64,000 nt of DNA. Source: Plectosphaerella cucumerina. Its lineage: Eukaryota; Ascomycota; Sordariomycetes; Glomerellales; Plectosphaerellaceae. Of this stretch, positions 31,769 to 42,249 are shown in pieces. How positions within the stretch are numbered: position 1 is the stretch's first letter; each line of letters starts with the position of its first letter. Location of the stretch: NCBI GenBank assembly GCA_020746995.1, contig JAGPXD010000005.1, positions 3,162,001-3,226,000 on the forward strand, given 5' to 3'. The notes under the pieces were generated by a model. It did not search any database. It was not told where the DNA came from and saw only the letters and a program-made list of their open reading frames with translations. The position numbers and the translations under genes were made by a program.

Positions 31769-32952
31769 ATGCCGCGACTCTCATCCGACGAGATTTCCGA
31801 CGTTGTGGCTAATGCGGTTACCGCGGTCGCCGCTGCTGCCGCTTCCATCGGCAACAGCTCGTCCATGTCTCCCTCTCCGTCCGCCGAACCCGAGCAATAC
31901 CCGATGATAACGTCAGACCTGGCACTCAAGCGCAGGCGCTCCCCCGTCGAGCCTACTCCTACTTTAAGCAGCCAGCCGTCCAAGAAGAATAGGCGAAATG
32001 GCACTGCTGCCAGGCTGGTCATCTCAGACGGACCGCTGCGCGCCGTTCCCTGTGCTGCATGCGTCCGTCGCATCTCAAACTCGCCGGGGTTCTTTGCATG
32101 TCATGCAAGGATAGGTAGGGCTACCACAGAGAACTACTCTTCGTTGATGGAATTTCTGACTTTTGCTTCTCAACAGGGACTCGTGGCGTGGCAGGCCGCT
32201 CTTGCGCCGCCTGTAGTCGCAGGGGCCGCAAGTGCACACCCGTACGTCAAGATTTCGCTCTGGGTTACCAGCCAAAGGCTTTCTCGCGACATTGCTAATC
32301 GAATGACAGATTCCTAATTACGCCAACGCACCACATCATGCGTCCCGCTTAGCCGAGGGTGACCGTGAACTTCTGGCCAGCCGCGGGACGGACCGCGAGT
32401 CTGCCGCCCTCGCAGCTTTCGAAGTGGCTAAGAGTGCCGCCAGACGGTCGCTGCGTGAGGCTCAGCGGATGGCGAAAGAAAAAGCATGTATTCCGAGGCC
32501 GTGGTCCTCTGGCTCCAGCTGACTCTTGTTCCAGGCAATCGAAGTAGAGGAAGAAGACGAGGGCGCGACCCACGTTAACATCAGGATGGGGGTCATAGAA
32601 GAGGAGGAGGAGGGCAACGCCGGTGAAGAGGAAGAAGAGGAGGAGGAAGATGAGTATGACGATGACGACGAATGCGAAGAGGAGCGAGAGGCTCGTGCAA
32701 GGCTGCGAGAGATGGCGAAGAAGACGGGGACTTGGACGGGCCACCAAAACGGCAACATCAGCGTCCAGCCCGTTGTCGAAGCTACATCAGCGGACGAAGA
32801 GCTGGCGAAAGCAGTCTATGGATTGGCCAAGTCAGCCCACGAACTTTCAGTGGCCGCCGCCAACGTTGCCGTGAGTGTATCATCAGTCTGCCTGTCTGCG
32901 ATGGCTGGCTAACACCTTACAGGAGCTTCTGCGATCTCGCTCTCATCGCTGA
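31769..32952 (+). CDS. Cys-rich fungal protein with acidic domain
   Basis: Five exons (31769-32114, 32177-32241, 32310-32483, 32535-32870, 32923-32952) give 316 residues. After a polar N-terminus with a basic KRRRSP...SKKNRR stretch comes a Cys-rich module, PCAACVRR...FACHARIG, then RSCAACSRRGRKCTP, which looks like a small zinc-binding unit found in uncharacterised fungal proteins. A basic helix follows, then a long run of Glu and Asp, then an Ala-rich helix. The third intron is the weakest: only a GC-AG junction (aaa|gcatgt...ccag, 51 nt) keeps both flanking frames. The protein may be nuclear and nucleic-acid associated, judged by the basic/acidic pattern; no function is known. Confidence 0.6.
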
Positions 32953-33139
32953 CATTCGGGGCATCCAAGGGAGGCCCCTGGCTTTTGACAGACTTCTGAC
33001 ACGGTTCGAATTCCTCAGATCTATTCACACAGTCTAACGGGGTTACATTAGACAGGTCAGCATCAGATCACATGGGCAGACACCCTCGCCAGCACACGCT
33101 TTACGATCAATGAACGCTCAGTTGAAATCTATCCGCTCC

Positions 33140-34207
33140 CTAGATCAGCAGCTTGGTGATCAGCTTGCCCTGGTTACCGCCGTTGAAAAGACGCATCCAC
33201 ACCTCAGGCTGCTCCTCGATGCGCGCCTCGACAACAGTCTCGGCGTCACCCAGCTTGATGCGGCCGTCGGCCACGGCGCCGATGAGCTCTCCCAGGATGC
33301 CGGGCACCTTCTCCATGTAGTCGAGCATGATGAAGCCGCGGATGTTGATGCGCATGGACACGACCTCGAACCAGTTGCGCAGCACCATGGGCTCATCCGA
33401 GTTGTACTGGCTGACGGCACCGCACACGGCCACGTTGCCGCCCTTCTTCATGCGCGTCAGCATGAGGTCCAGCACCTCGCCGCCGACGTTGTCGAAGTAG
33501 ACGTCGACCTCGTCGGGCGTGGCGGCCTTGAGGTCGGCGGCGAAGGTGGCGCTCTTGTAGTTGAGGCACTCGTGGGCGCCCAGCGTGTCGCGGACCCAGG
33601 CGCACTTCTCGTCGCTGCCAGCGATACCGATGACGCGCTTGGCTCCCAGCAGCTTGACGGCGATCTGCACGGCCATGTTGCCCGTGGCACCGGCGGCGGC
33701 CGAGATGACGATGGTGTGCTCAGGCTTGGCCTCGCCAGCGTAGTACAGACCGGTGTAGGCGGCGATACCCGAGGCACCAAAGGCACCGAGGTAGTGCGTC
33801 AGCGGCAGGCCACCGGGAAGAGGGCCCAGGGCCTGCGAGTTTGCAGCCTCGAGCACGACGTACTCGCTCCAGGTGCCGAGGTGGAAGTCCATGACCAGGT
33901 CACCGGCCTTGAAGAGATCCGACGCCGACTCGACGACCTCGGCGATGATACCGGAGCGCATCGGCGAGCCAAGAGGCACCGTGGGCACGTAGAAGCGCTC
34001 AGGGGCGACAGTGCTCTGGATGAAGTTGCGGAGGCCCGTGTCGTTGGAGAAGTAGACGACGCGGGCGAGGATCTGGCCGCTCTTGAGCTCGGGGAGCGCG
34101 GCCTCCTCAAGCCTGAAGGTAGCCTCGGGGCCGGTCAGCGAGGGGGCGCCCTCCGGCTTGTGGGCGAGAACCCATTGCTTGGTGGTCGCGGGCCTTGCGG
34201 AAGCCAT
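33140..34207 (-). CDS. MDR-family NADP-dependent alkenal/prostaglandin reductase-like enzyme
   Basis: A single exon of 355 residues. It belongs to the zinc-free medium-chain dehydrogenase/reductase branch of leukotriene-B4/alkenal double-bond reductases. Signs are the N-terminal QWVLAHKPEGAP, the cofactor motif ISAAAGATGNMAVQIA with the following GIAGSDEKC, DVYFDNVGGEVLD, GAVSQYN and the RGFIMLDY block. Such enzymes reduce alpha,beta-unsaturated carbonyls and protect against reactive aldehydes. No zinc-ligand cysteines of the alcohol-dehydrogenase type are seen. A TATAAA element on the minus strand lies about 140 bp upstream. The physiological substrate is unknown. Confidence 0.9.
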   Translation of the reverse strand: MASARPATTKQWVLAHKPEGAPSLTGPEATFRLEEAALPELKSGQILARVVYFSNDTGLRNFIQSTVAPERFYVPTVPLGSPMRSGIIAEVVESASDLFKAGDLVMDFHLGTWSEYVVLEAANSQALGPLPGGLPLTHYLGAFGASGIAAYTGLYYAGEAKPEHTIVISAAAGATGNMAVQIAVKLLGAKRVIGIAGSDEKCAWVRDTLGAHECLNYKSATFAADLKAATPDEVDVYFDNVGGEVLDLMLTRMKKGGNVAVCGAVSQYNSDEPMVLRNWFEVVSMRINIRGFIMLDYMEKVPGILGELIGAVADGRIKLGDAETVVEARIEEQPEVWMRLFNGGNQGKLITKLLI

Positions 34208-34344
34208 TATGTCTGTCTGTCTGTCGTCTGGTGGCAGGTGTTTACGAGAAGGATTTGTGAGGGCTGATGAAGCAGTAGGGGAACGAGTTGTGATGGGCGG
34301 TCCACAACGGCACGCTCGATCGCGCGCACCCCGGCAACATGTCC

Positions 34345-34350
34345 TTTATA
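34345..34350 (-). promoter_or_regulatory. TATA box (TATAAA) of the MDR gene
   Basis: TATAAA on the minus strand lies about 140 bp before the MDR ATG. Confidence 0.45.
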
Positions 34351-35938
34351 CGAGTACAGCGCGATGCAACAGCACCACGACGACGGGGCCTCGCCACTGG
34401 CCAGACGGCGAACGGAATTGGCGGCGTGCGGAACTGAGGAGCAAAAAGCGGGCAGACATTTTTCTTGCCATGCAACGCATGCTGCCAGGATTCACGGCCT
34501 CCGCCACCGCACACGCATGAAACTCGCGCGGGCAGCATCGCTCCACGAGCGGTGTGGATTTCCAGGGGCCCGTCGAGGAAGAGGAGAGAGGAGAAGGGGG
34601 GCCCTGCTCGGAAATGGCAGCGTCTCGACCAGGGCGGAGACAAACCGCCTTGCCTCCAGATTTTCGGCGTTAATGAACGGAACGAGCACCCCTGGAGGTC
34701 GGCAGTGCGACGGCAGTGCGTGGTGCGGCCATCGTCATATGCCGGCTGATTTCGATCCTGCGGTGCATGCGACGCAACGTTCAGGGGGCGGCACTTCTTC
34801 TTGGCTGCGCGGTGTGCAGTGAAGTTGCAGCTTATCGCGGACATTATTCGTTTTCTTCAACGACGACCTGTCAGCTTGACTCGACTCGACGCCAGCTCAA
34901 GTTTCTGAGACGGTTTCGTTTCCGGCGACGGGAGCCAGCGGGCCGCCAAGTTTAGCGCAACCTGAAGACAGCGCCTTGGAAAAAAGCCACGGCCTTGGGA
35001 GTTGGGGGCCCCTATTTTCCTGTCGCCCCTCGCCCCTGAAGAGAAAAAAAACCAGCAGGGCCCTTTTTTCTCCCTCGGCGGCGGGGCATCGCCAACATCC
35101 AACAATGCCTCGGTGCAGGTGGCCTCTGAGCGTCCGCGCTTCCTAGCATCAACCTCGTCAGGGGTAAAATTCCCCGACATCTCGCGCGTTGCGCCCACGT
35201 GTGGGCAATATGCGTGCTTCATCGCAGCGAGATAAGTACGGAGGGGAGGCCGTCCTCCGAGCACATCGTTTCCGCATCCAGGATGCTCCCTCCAACGTTC
35301 GAGATGCCCGCTCCACTCCCGGCCGAGATCTTCTTGCCGGTTTCCCGAAGAGGATTTTGTCCGCGGCCCCCCCAGGGGACACGGCACTTGGAAGACTTCC
35401 CTGCCGCCGAGGCTACCGCGAGACGTCCAGCCGTGCGGACCTTGTTGTTGGGGGATAGATTCCTGCCCTCCCGAGTCCAGTCCCCGAGTTTGCTCCAGAA
35501 AGCTGCCCCCTTTTCGGCCATAAACCCCGGCACCAGGTGAGATGAATTTTCGATCATCGTCGGCCAAAACATACCTGCCCAGGATCATGCGTTGCATCGC
35601 TCGCCGCCGATCGTTCCTGAAGTTCCCCCAGCAGGGGCAGCACGTCCTCGTTCGCCTCGATCCATCCCCCTTTCGGCATCGTCCTCGCAGCCGCTCCCCA
35701 CGCGGACGTTACCTGACAGGCAAGCTTGGCACGTCAACCGTCGGCCGCACTGTGGATACCTCTTTGGACCGGGATGGCGCCTCGGACCTCGTCGAGCCTT
35801 GCTCCCCGCCCCTGCTGTGACGTGGAGGACGGCGAGGATGGAGCAGAAGATGCGCGGATGGGGAAGGGGGGGAGAAGAGCTGCCCAGTAGGCGGCCGCGT
35901 GTGGACGGAAGACACGCCGGTGGCCGTTTATAAGGGAA

Positions 35939-35944
35939 GAAGGG
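35939..35944 (+). promoter_or_regulatory. TATA-like element (TATAAG) of the rhodopsin-domain gene
   Basis: TATAAG lies about 185 bp upstream of the ATG, just after a GC-rich stretch. Confidence 0.4.
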
Positions 35945-36124
35945 CGCGCCGACCCTCTATTCGGGATATTTCGAGTCAGGATAGCGGCGGTTGTGGCGTT
36001 CTTTAGTCCTTTCCTCTTCCTGTCCTCCTTTCCGTCCTTCTCTTGACATATCTCGAACCCGGGCTGATACTGTCCTCGCTCGCATCACAACTTGCTTTCT
36101 GTTTGCTTTTTTCGACACGCAAAG

Positions 36125-37444
36125 ATGAAGGCGGAAGTCACCCTGCCCATCCTAGGCTATGTCCGGGCCCAGCTCATCGTCAACTCCATCATCGTGTTCC
36201 TGATGCTGGTCGTTGTGACCCTTCGGGTTGTCGGCCGTGTCATGGGGCCTGGCTTTGGCTGGGACGATGGGTTCGTTATCTTTTCTGGTGTTGGTATGTT
36301 TCCCCTGGTATATTGTTGAGGTGTAGATGCTGACCTTTGTCTAGGTGCTGTGGCCATGCTCGTGTGCCAGGGCTTGTGTAAGTTCGAGGTCAAACGTCCT
36401 CGATCCATTTCGTCGAGCTCACATTTCCAGTCGCACCCGTCGGCAACGGCTACGCGCTGTCTGATTTCCCAGAATGTATGTCCATGGCAGCCCCCTTCCG
36501 TTCTGACATTCTCTAATCTCTCTCAGTGGTCGCCAACGTCCCCTTCATCCTCGAGGTAGACACCCCCAACCACTATATCCCCACGATATCCGACTCCTAA
36601 CACTGTCCAGTTGACCTTCCGAATGCAAATCATCTACGTCCTCATTCTCGCCTCAGTCAAGGCTAGCATGCTCTGCTTCTTCCTCCGCATCTTCGTCACC
36701 CCCTGGGTCCAGCGCGCCTCCAAGCTGACCCTCGGCTTTGTCGCCGCCTGGGTCATCGCCTACCTCGGCGCCTGCATCTTCCTCTGCACGCCCGTGTCCG
36801 CGCAGTGGACAGGCCTCGGCAAATGCGGCGCCTACATGCCCATGATCCAGTCCCTCATCGCCACAAACGCCCTGGGCGACCTCATCATTCTCGCGATTCC
36901 CATGCGGAGCATCTGGACGCTGAACATGCGAACGACCGACAAAGTCGGCATCACGTCCTGCTTCGCCCTCGGTCTCGCCTGCGTCGTTTGTGCCATCTTC
37001 CGCCTCGTATACATCTCCACCGTCGACCTCAACGGAAACATCACCGGAACGATGCCCACGACCATCTTCCTCTTCATTCTCGAGCCCAACCTCGCCATCC
37101 TGTGCGTGTCGATCCCCATGCTGCGCCCGTTCTACGTGCTCTACCGCAAGCGCGTCGGCGGCTCCCGCCTGCAGGAGTCGGACATGCGCCCCACGGGTTT
37201 CCGGGACGGCTCGGGCAAGGCGTCGCAGCAGCAGCCCAAGGGTGCGTCTGCCCCGGGAGAGATGACGACCTGGGAGATGGAGGACTATTACCCGCCCGGC
37301 AAGGCTTCGAGGCATGATGCTATGGTCACGACGGCGGGGGTAGATGACGAGTCGGGGTCCGAGAAGAACCTGACGTTCCCGGCACACCCGCCTGCGGGCA
37401 AGGACATTCGGGTTGAGACGCACTGGGTTGTTGACCGCAACTAG
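36125..37444 (+). CDS. Fungal rhodopsin-domain integral membrane protein
   Basis: Five exons (36125-36293, 36345-36377, 36431-36475, 36527-36555, 36611-37444) give 369 residues. The protein shows the seven-helix pattern of the fungal rhodopsin domain (PTH11-related) family: RVVGRVMGPGFGWDDGFV near the first helices, KASMLCFFLRIF, WVIAYLGACIFLCTPVSAQW, the loop CGAYMPMIQS, and a conserved block of late helices ending LRPFYVLYRK. A hydrophilic tail of about 110 residues follows. Introns are all small and cluster near the 5' end, each restoring frame. Family members are plasma-membrane proteins, some receptor-like and linked to host or surface sensing; the specific ligand is unknown and no retinal-binding Lys is evident. 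Confidence 0.85.
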
Positions 37445-37681
37445 GGTGGGATGAAGGTCACTTGAGGTCTTGTCAGAAGCATTAGCGGTGTGTATATATC
37501 ATGTGTGGATGGATCTTGTGTTTAGTAATGATTAGAGACTTGTATATTGTCTGCACTTACCTGAATGTACCAGTGTGACCAGCACATGGTGACCAGCACC
37601 ATCCCATGACCAAGGGAAATCTACACACCTGACTTACCTTTCCTCATCTACCGTGACACCACTGTTAGTCCGCGTTTCCCC

Positions 37682-38518
37682 TCAGCCCTGTTTCGCCGAC
37701 GAGCGACCCTGCATCAAGGGATGAGGGTGCAAATGGAGGCACGAGCAGCAAAAGTACCACTCAAGCTTAGCCTCGACAGAGGGGAGGCAGAACTGGCATG
37801 AGTGAGAGCAGCCGTTGGAAGAACTGCCACCGTCCTCCGGCTGCGAACGAGCCTGCATCAAGGGGTGGCGGTGCAAACCAAGGCATGAGCAGCAAACGCA
37901 CCACTCAATCTTCGCCTCGACACGAGGGAGGCAAAACTGGCATGAGTGCGAGCAGCCGCTAGAAGAAGTGCCTCCACGCAGTGGCTGCGATTGACGCGAA
38001 GCCAACACGGATCGACGCGGCACGGAGACCAAGGGCTGACCTGTCAGAACAACCGTCTGGTCTGAAAGACCCGGTTCCATAGACTGACCTTGAAGCGCAT
38101 ACGTTCCAGGAGGCTGGATCCGAATCAGAGGGATCTGCACAATCATTTCGGCTGAGCTGCTGCGGGAAGACGTGCTGAGAGGGTCCGTCTGACGACGGGC
38201 CCGGATCTTGGCCTGACGAGTGACGATGGGGCATTCCATGTCTTCCCAGCTGGCGGAGATCATGTTGAGCGAGGCGACGGCGCGGAGGATGGGGCTCATG
38301 ATCGTGGGCGGAGGAGGGGTGGGGCTGCAGCAGATTGTGCCGGAGACCTCGCGCTGGTGGAAGGTCAGGGCGAGGTTGCGGAAGCGGCAGTGGCAGCAGG
38401 TCCAGTACCAGGGGGAGGCGACGAGGTCGGGCTCCGGGGCGTCTTCCTTGGTGCAGGAGGGGCAGAGAGAGTGGTGGCAGTGGGTGCCCGGTCGGGGGCG
38501 GGAGTAGTTGGTGGTCAT
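37682..38518 (-). CDS. Protein with three related Cys/His zinc-site motifs
   Basis: A single exon of 278 residues with no recognised family. One Cys/His motif is near the N-terminus (HCHHSLCPSC, then WYWTCCHC) and two are adjacent at the C-terminus (GCSHSCQFC, then EWCVCCSC and EWYFCCSC), each following C-x-H-S-x(0,1)-C-x2-C...W-x2-C-C-x-C. The last two units are a 48-codon tandem duplication visible at the DNA level (period 144 bp). Between them the chain is Ser/Arg-rich and disordered. The pattern suggests three small zinc-binding modules, perhaps for protein or nucleic-acid contact. The start is the only upstream ATG and the frame is open throughout. Role unknown. Confidence 0.72.
   Translation of the reverse strand: MTTNYSRPRPGTHCHHSLCPSCTKEDAPEPDLVASPWYWTCCHCRFRNLALTFHQREVSGTICCSPTPPPPTIMSPILRAVASLNMISASWEDMECPIVTRQAKIRARRQTDPLSTSSRSSSAEMIVQIPLIRIQPPGTYALQGQSMEPGLSDQTVVLTGQPLVSVPRRSVLASRQSQPLRGGTSSSGCSHSCQFCLPRVEAKIEWCVCCSCLGLHRHPLMQARSQPEDGGSSSNGCSHSCQFCLPSVEAKLEWYFCCSCLHLHPHPLMQGRSSAKQG
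37700..37987. repeat. 144-bp tandem duplication inside the Cys/His-motif gene
   Basis: Two copies of a 144-bp unit, with matching landmarks gcatcaaggg at 37711 and 37855 and ggcatgagtg at about 37796 and 37939, lie in the coding frame. They have diverged by several substitutions, mostly synonymous or conservative in the Cys/His positions. Confidence 0.75.
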
Positions 38519-39016
38519 TTTGGTTGGTGAGGAGGAGGGGGGACATGGTTGTGGTGTTGGAAGGGGACTTTTGTAGGAGTTTGGGGTTGGAGCTGGGTGA
38601 TGGGACAGGATGGTGATGGTGAGGATAGTCTGGTGCAGTGGTGATAGACACAGGGAGCCTATTCTGCCTTCAGGGGGGAGTTGATTCGATCATCGCAGGT
38701 GTTCCAGATCGTTCGTTGCTGGCTTTTCGGGCAGTATGCTGTGTGCTTTGTGTCGTGGCGAGAGACAATTGGCATTGTCTGCAGGTCGAGCTCTTTGTGT
38801 CAGTTCATCGGGACTGAGTTGGCTTCAGAACCTCATGGGCCATGTTCTGTGTGACGCTCTTTGTCTCTGAAGCGACGGTCATACAGAAACAGAAACACCG
38901 ACAGAGTGACTTTGAATACGTCAACGCTAGACACAGACTACAATCTCGGGTACATGCTTCGGTCTACAACTCCAGAACGACACCCGTCAGCCCCAGCCTT
39001 CTCCCCGGACATACCA
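38519..39016. other. Intergenic region, no gene seen
   Basis: No supported gene between the Cys/His-motif gene (start side) and the 3' end of the next MDR gene. Confidence 0.55.
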
Positions 39017-40069
39017 CTACTCCTTCCCCTTGTATCCCCCCTCCACCTCTCCCTGCCCCTTCTGCACATTGATGACGATCTTCCCCGCGGTACGATGCGT
39101 CTTCAACCTCGCAAACGCCTTTGGCACATCCTCAAACTCATACACCGAGTCAACAACAACCTTGACCGCTCCACTAGCCAACCACTCCGCAATATGAGCC
39201 AGGTCCTCTCGCGAGTTTCTCGTCTGATGCGTCTCATGCTTATGCTTCGACCCTCCGAGAAAGCGCGGAAGGAACAGCCCGACAAGCATACCCGCCGCAG
39301 CGCCCATGTTCATCCCGCTCCCGACGGAGACGTAGTGCCCCTTTGGCTTGTCGAGCAGCAGGTCCTTGCACCGCAGGAAGAGATTCTCGGGCGATCCGAC
39401 GACGAGGTCGACGATGAGGTTGAAGACCTTGCCCCTGCGAAGGAGCTCGTCCATCACGTCGCTGACGCGATAGTCGATGACATCGTCGGCGCCTAGACTC
39501 CGGACGAGCTGGATCTTCTCCGTCGAGCACGACACTGTGACGTGGCACCCGAGGGCTTTGGCCATTTGTATCGCAAAGGTGCCGACACCCCCGGCTCCGC
39601 CGTTGAGGAAGATCTTGTCCCCAGAGTGCACGAAGGGTTTGATGCTCTGGTATGCCGTCAGGGCAGCGTTGCCGCATGCACCGGCGAGTTGGGCCGAGAA
39701 TCCCTCGGGAAGGAGGGCGAGGCCGTCGATGGGTGCGATGACAAACTCAGCCAAACCGCCGAGCTTGACGGGGTCGGTGCGGCCGAAGACAAGGTCGCCG
39801 GGACGGATGTCGCTGACGCCACGGCCGATGGCGACAACCCGGCCGCTATAGTCGTAGCCGGGGTGGCGGGGGTACTTGACTAGGTTGGCGGCGGCGGAGG
39901 TCATCTCGGCGACCTGGTAATCATTCGGGTTGACGGAGGCGGCGATGACCTCGACGAGGACGTCGGTCTTTCCGAGGTCGGCATCGGAGGGGCGTGGGAG
40001 GGTGGCGATGGAAAGGTTGCCGGAGGTGATGTTTCCGGGCTTGGAGATCTGCCAGGCTCGGTAGGACAT
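39017..40069 (-). CDS. MDR-family quinone/alcohol dehydrogenase-like protein
   Basis: A single exon of 350 residues. It is a zinc-independent medium-chain dehydrogenase/reductase (quinone-oxidoreductase/RTN4IP1-like group): ASVNPNDYQ, HPGYDYSGRVVAIG, FGRTDPVKLGG, the cofactor motif LNGGAGGVGTFAIQMAK and AGKIVINV at the end. It lacks the catalytic zinc ligands of classical alcohol dehydrogenases. Substrate unknown. It is followed on the same strand by an SDR; they may be co-regulated, but separate promoters are likely given the 520-bp gap. Confidence 0.9.
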   Translation of the reverse strand: MSYRAWQISKPGNITSGNLSIATLPRPSDADLGKTDVLVEVIAASVNPNDYQVAEMTSAAANLVKYPRHPGYDYSGRVVAIGRGVSDIRPGDLVFGRTDPVKLGGLAEFVIAPIDGLALLPEGFSAQLAGACGNAALTAYQSIKPFVHSGDKIFLNGGAGGVGTFAIQMAKALGCHVTVSCSTEKIQLVRSLGADDVIDYRVSDVMDELLRRGKVFNLIVDLVVGSPENLFLRCKDLLLDKPKGHYVSVGSGMNMGAAAGMLVGLFLPRFLGGSKHKHETHQTRNSREDLAHIAEWLASGAVKVVVDSVYEFEDVPKAFARLKTHRTAGKIVINVQKGQGEVEGGYKGKE

Positions 40070-40589
40070 GATGGCGGAAGCCTGGGTGATAGAGAAGTAC
40101 GGGGAAAGGTCAAGTTGTCGCGATGGTCAAAGGAAACTTCAGCCCTCTTCTGTTTCGAGTTCATCCGGCTGCCCGCCCCCTCGGTTTTGACTGATTCTCG
40201 AACGGCATCTGGCAGGCCTGAAATCTATCCGACGGAGCTGTAGTTTGCCGCCTGTATCCCGGCGGCAGTCGCCGACGAGGGTCCCGCGACAGGGCTCACA
40301 GTCGCCGACGTGCCGGGGTCCCCGGCCTTGAACTCCTCCCAGCTCAGGGGTCGGCTTGAGCGCGCGGCAGAGCCCCATCTGGGAGGGAGCCTGGACCCTG
40401 GGGTTTGAGTGGAATGGACCCCGATGAGGTTGTAGGATTCAGTTGTTGGGAGACGTGCCGCCGCCTGCCTCCGCTTAGGTAACGCAAGAGTAATAAACCA
40501 AGTGGCCGACGGCATTGATGTCAAACCAATTCAGCAACCCTGGTGACAAGTGTTTGGTCACTTAGTACCCAAGTACAACTACAAACAGT
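40070..40589. other. Intergenic region, no gene seen
   Basis: No supported gene. It holds the promoter of the MDR gene (minus) and the 3' end of the SDR gene, also on the minus strand. Confidence 0.55.
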
Positions 40590-41600
40590 CTACTCCGAAT
40601 CTTCAACGCCCACAATATCCAACGAATCCCTCCACAGCCTCGCAGACTTCTCCTCGTCGTAGGCCCAGGGCGCATACGTGGGCAGACTGTACGACTCTTC
40701 GCCCTCTTCCGCCGGGGTCGCCTCTGCAAAGTCGACCAGGTATTTCCCGCCCTTGGTCGCCCACTCGGCGCCGATAGCCGCCCAGACCGTCGTGGCAGCG
40801 CCCTGCTCCGCGTTCTTCATACACTCCATCAGGCCGGGCGTCTTGGATATAGCCTCAGACTGCTCGGCCGAGATGTACTGCATCAGGCTGGTCATGATAC
40901 CACCGGGGTGGAGACTTGTCGCGTGGAGCCCGCGAGCGCCGTACCGGCGCTCGATTTCGTTGGCGAGGTAGATGTTGGCGGTCTTGGACTGGCCGTAGGC
41001 CTTGAACGGGTGGTAGGAGCCCTCGATGCGGTAATCGTAGTTATCGGCGGCCTCGATACCGCCGTTCTTGTGGGCAGCAGACGCGACGCTAACGACGCGG
41101 GAGTGCGAGGCGGGTGTTGAGGCTGCGAGGAGAGCGGGCTTCAGGAGCTGGAAGAGGAGAAAATGGGCGAGATGGTTGGTGGCAAACTGCAGCTCGTGAC
41201 CGTCGAGGGTGAGACGGCGTTCTGGGACGGCCATAATACCGGCATTGTTGACAAGGATGTTGACCTTGTTCGTTCTGGCTAGGATGGTGGCTGCCGCGGA
41301 GCGTACCGAGTCGAGGACTTGATTGTCCATCTCCACGAGGTGCATAGTAGCCGGATCAAAGAAGTCAGCGAGGGCGGCCTCCGCCTTGGGCAAGTTACGA
41401 GCGAGGAGAAAGAGGGTAGCGCCCGTGGCTGCGAGGGCGCGGGAGGTCTCGATACCGATACCGGATGAGACGCCCGTGATAACAACGGTCTTGCCCTTGA
41501 GCTTGCCCTCGACGCCTTCGTCCTTGATAATCTGGAGGGCCGTGGGACGAGCATCGCCAGGGCCGCCGGGGTTGGCGTGCGCTTCGGCGTAGCGGGACAT
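40590..41600 (-). CDS. Short-chain dehydrogenase/reductase (WWOX/RDH-like)
   Basis: A single exon of 336 residues. The SDR signature set is complete: TGVSSGIGIET, NNAGIM, the Ser region VSVASAAHKNGG, Y-x3-K as AYGQSK, and HPGGIMTSLM. Length and motif order fit the fungal group related to WW-domain oxidoreductases and retinol dehydrogenases, NAD(P)H enzymes of mostly unknown substrate. The ATG (MSRYAEAHAN) is the first true start; upstream the frame is open but lacks an ATG. A TATAAA on the minus strand lies about 140 bp upstream. Confidence 0.9.
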   Translation of the reverse strand: MSRYAEAHANPGGPGDARPTALQIIKDEGVEGKLKGKTVVITGVSSGIGIETSRALAATGATLFLLARNLPKAEAALADFFDPATMHLVEMDNQVLDSVRSAAATILARTNKVNILVNNAGIMAVPERRLTLDGHELQFATNHLAHFLLFQLLKPALLAASTPASHSRVVSVASAAHKNGGIEAADNYDYRIEGSYHPFKAYGQSKTANIYLANEIERRYGARGLHATSLHPGGIMTSLMQYISAEQSEAISKTPGLMECMKNAEQGAATTVWAAIGAEWATKGGKYLVDFAEATPAEEGEESYSLPTYAPWAYDEEKSARLWRDSLDIVGVEDSE

Positions 41601-41737
41601 TTTGTAACGAAGTTGAGGTGAAGGTGTGTTTTCTCTCAAGTCTGGGAAGGCGGTAGAGCTTGGTGCTTGATGCTGGGTAATGGGCTTGCATACATGGAGT
41701 GTTCCGCCACCCTCGTCGACGATGCACCCACTGCCTC

Positions 41738-41743
41738 TTTATA
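41738..41743 (-). promoter_or_regulatory. TATA box (TATAAA) of the SDR gene
   Basis: TATAAA on the minus strand lies about 140 bp upstream of the SDR ATG. Confidence 0.45.
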
Positions 41744-41948
41744 CATTTTGGCTTCAAAGTGAGGTGTATCATTCAACGTGCAGACTTATTCTGCTTGCAC
41801 CCTTGGCAAGGAGACATGTCGTCAAACGGTGACGGTCAGAGAGTCGGAGCTATGGAGTTCCACCACGCACCGCCCAGGTTGAGTGGCAGTCAATGTGAAG
41901 GCAGTTCCGAGACGGCGATCCACACAGGTGGATTATCCCACCACGACT

Positions 41949-42085
41949 TCGATGACCTTTATTGCCGTTTCGGGCCTAGAAAATGGGAGGGACCACCTGC
42001 TAGTACCTTAGCTCGACGTTCCTCGACGATGTCGATGACCTTTATTGCCTTTTCGGGCCTAGACAGAGGGACTGGCCACCTCCCA
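41949..42085. repeat. Direct repeat, ~52 bp, period 83 bp
   Basis: A segment starting tcgatgacctttattgcc at 41949 recurs at 42032 with few differences, including the shared ttcgggcctaga. It lies in the divergent promoter region and may duplicate regulatory elements. Confidence 0.7.
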
Positions 42086-42249
42086 ACCATCGTAAGAGCA
42101 CCATGCTCCCCGAGTATTTTGTCATCAACCGGGCAGTCCGGAAACTTCCTCTTTTCGCCGCTTCTTTGAGTGTTGAACGAGAGACACTCACCCACACACC
42201 GCTGGATCAGCGAGCAGGAACTCAACTCACGTTGCCCCGAACATCCGGC

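Larger units (their letters stand above)
34208..36124. other. Gene-poor divergent intergenic region
   Basis: Close to 1.9 kb between two divergent genes with no supported ORF. A 246-codon minus-strand frame at 34857-35597 has no domain and random composition. TATA elements are present at each end. Confidence 0.55.
41601..42249. other. Intergenic region with a ~50-bp direct repeat
   Basis: Divergent promoters of the SDR (minus) and the bZIP gene (plus). No gene is seen. It contains the duplicated segment annotated next. Confidence 0.6.

Noticed and set aside
33110..34267. 385-codon plus frame opposite the MDR gene
   Set aside because: Antisense shadow; the minus strand has the full MDR motif set.
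34857..35597. 246-codon minus frame in the gene-poor region
   Set aside because: No motif; composition like flanking non-coding DNA.
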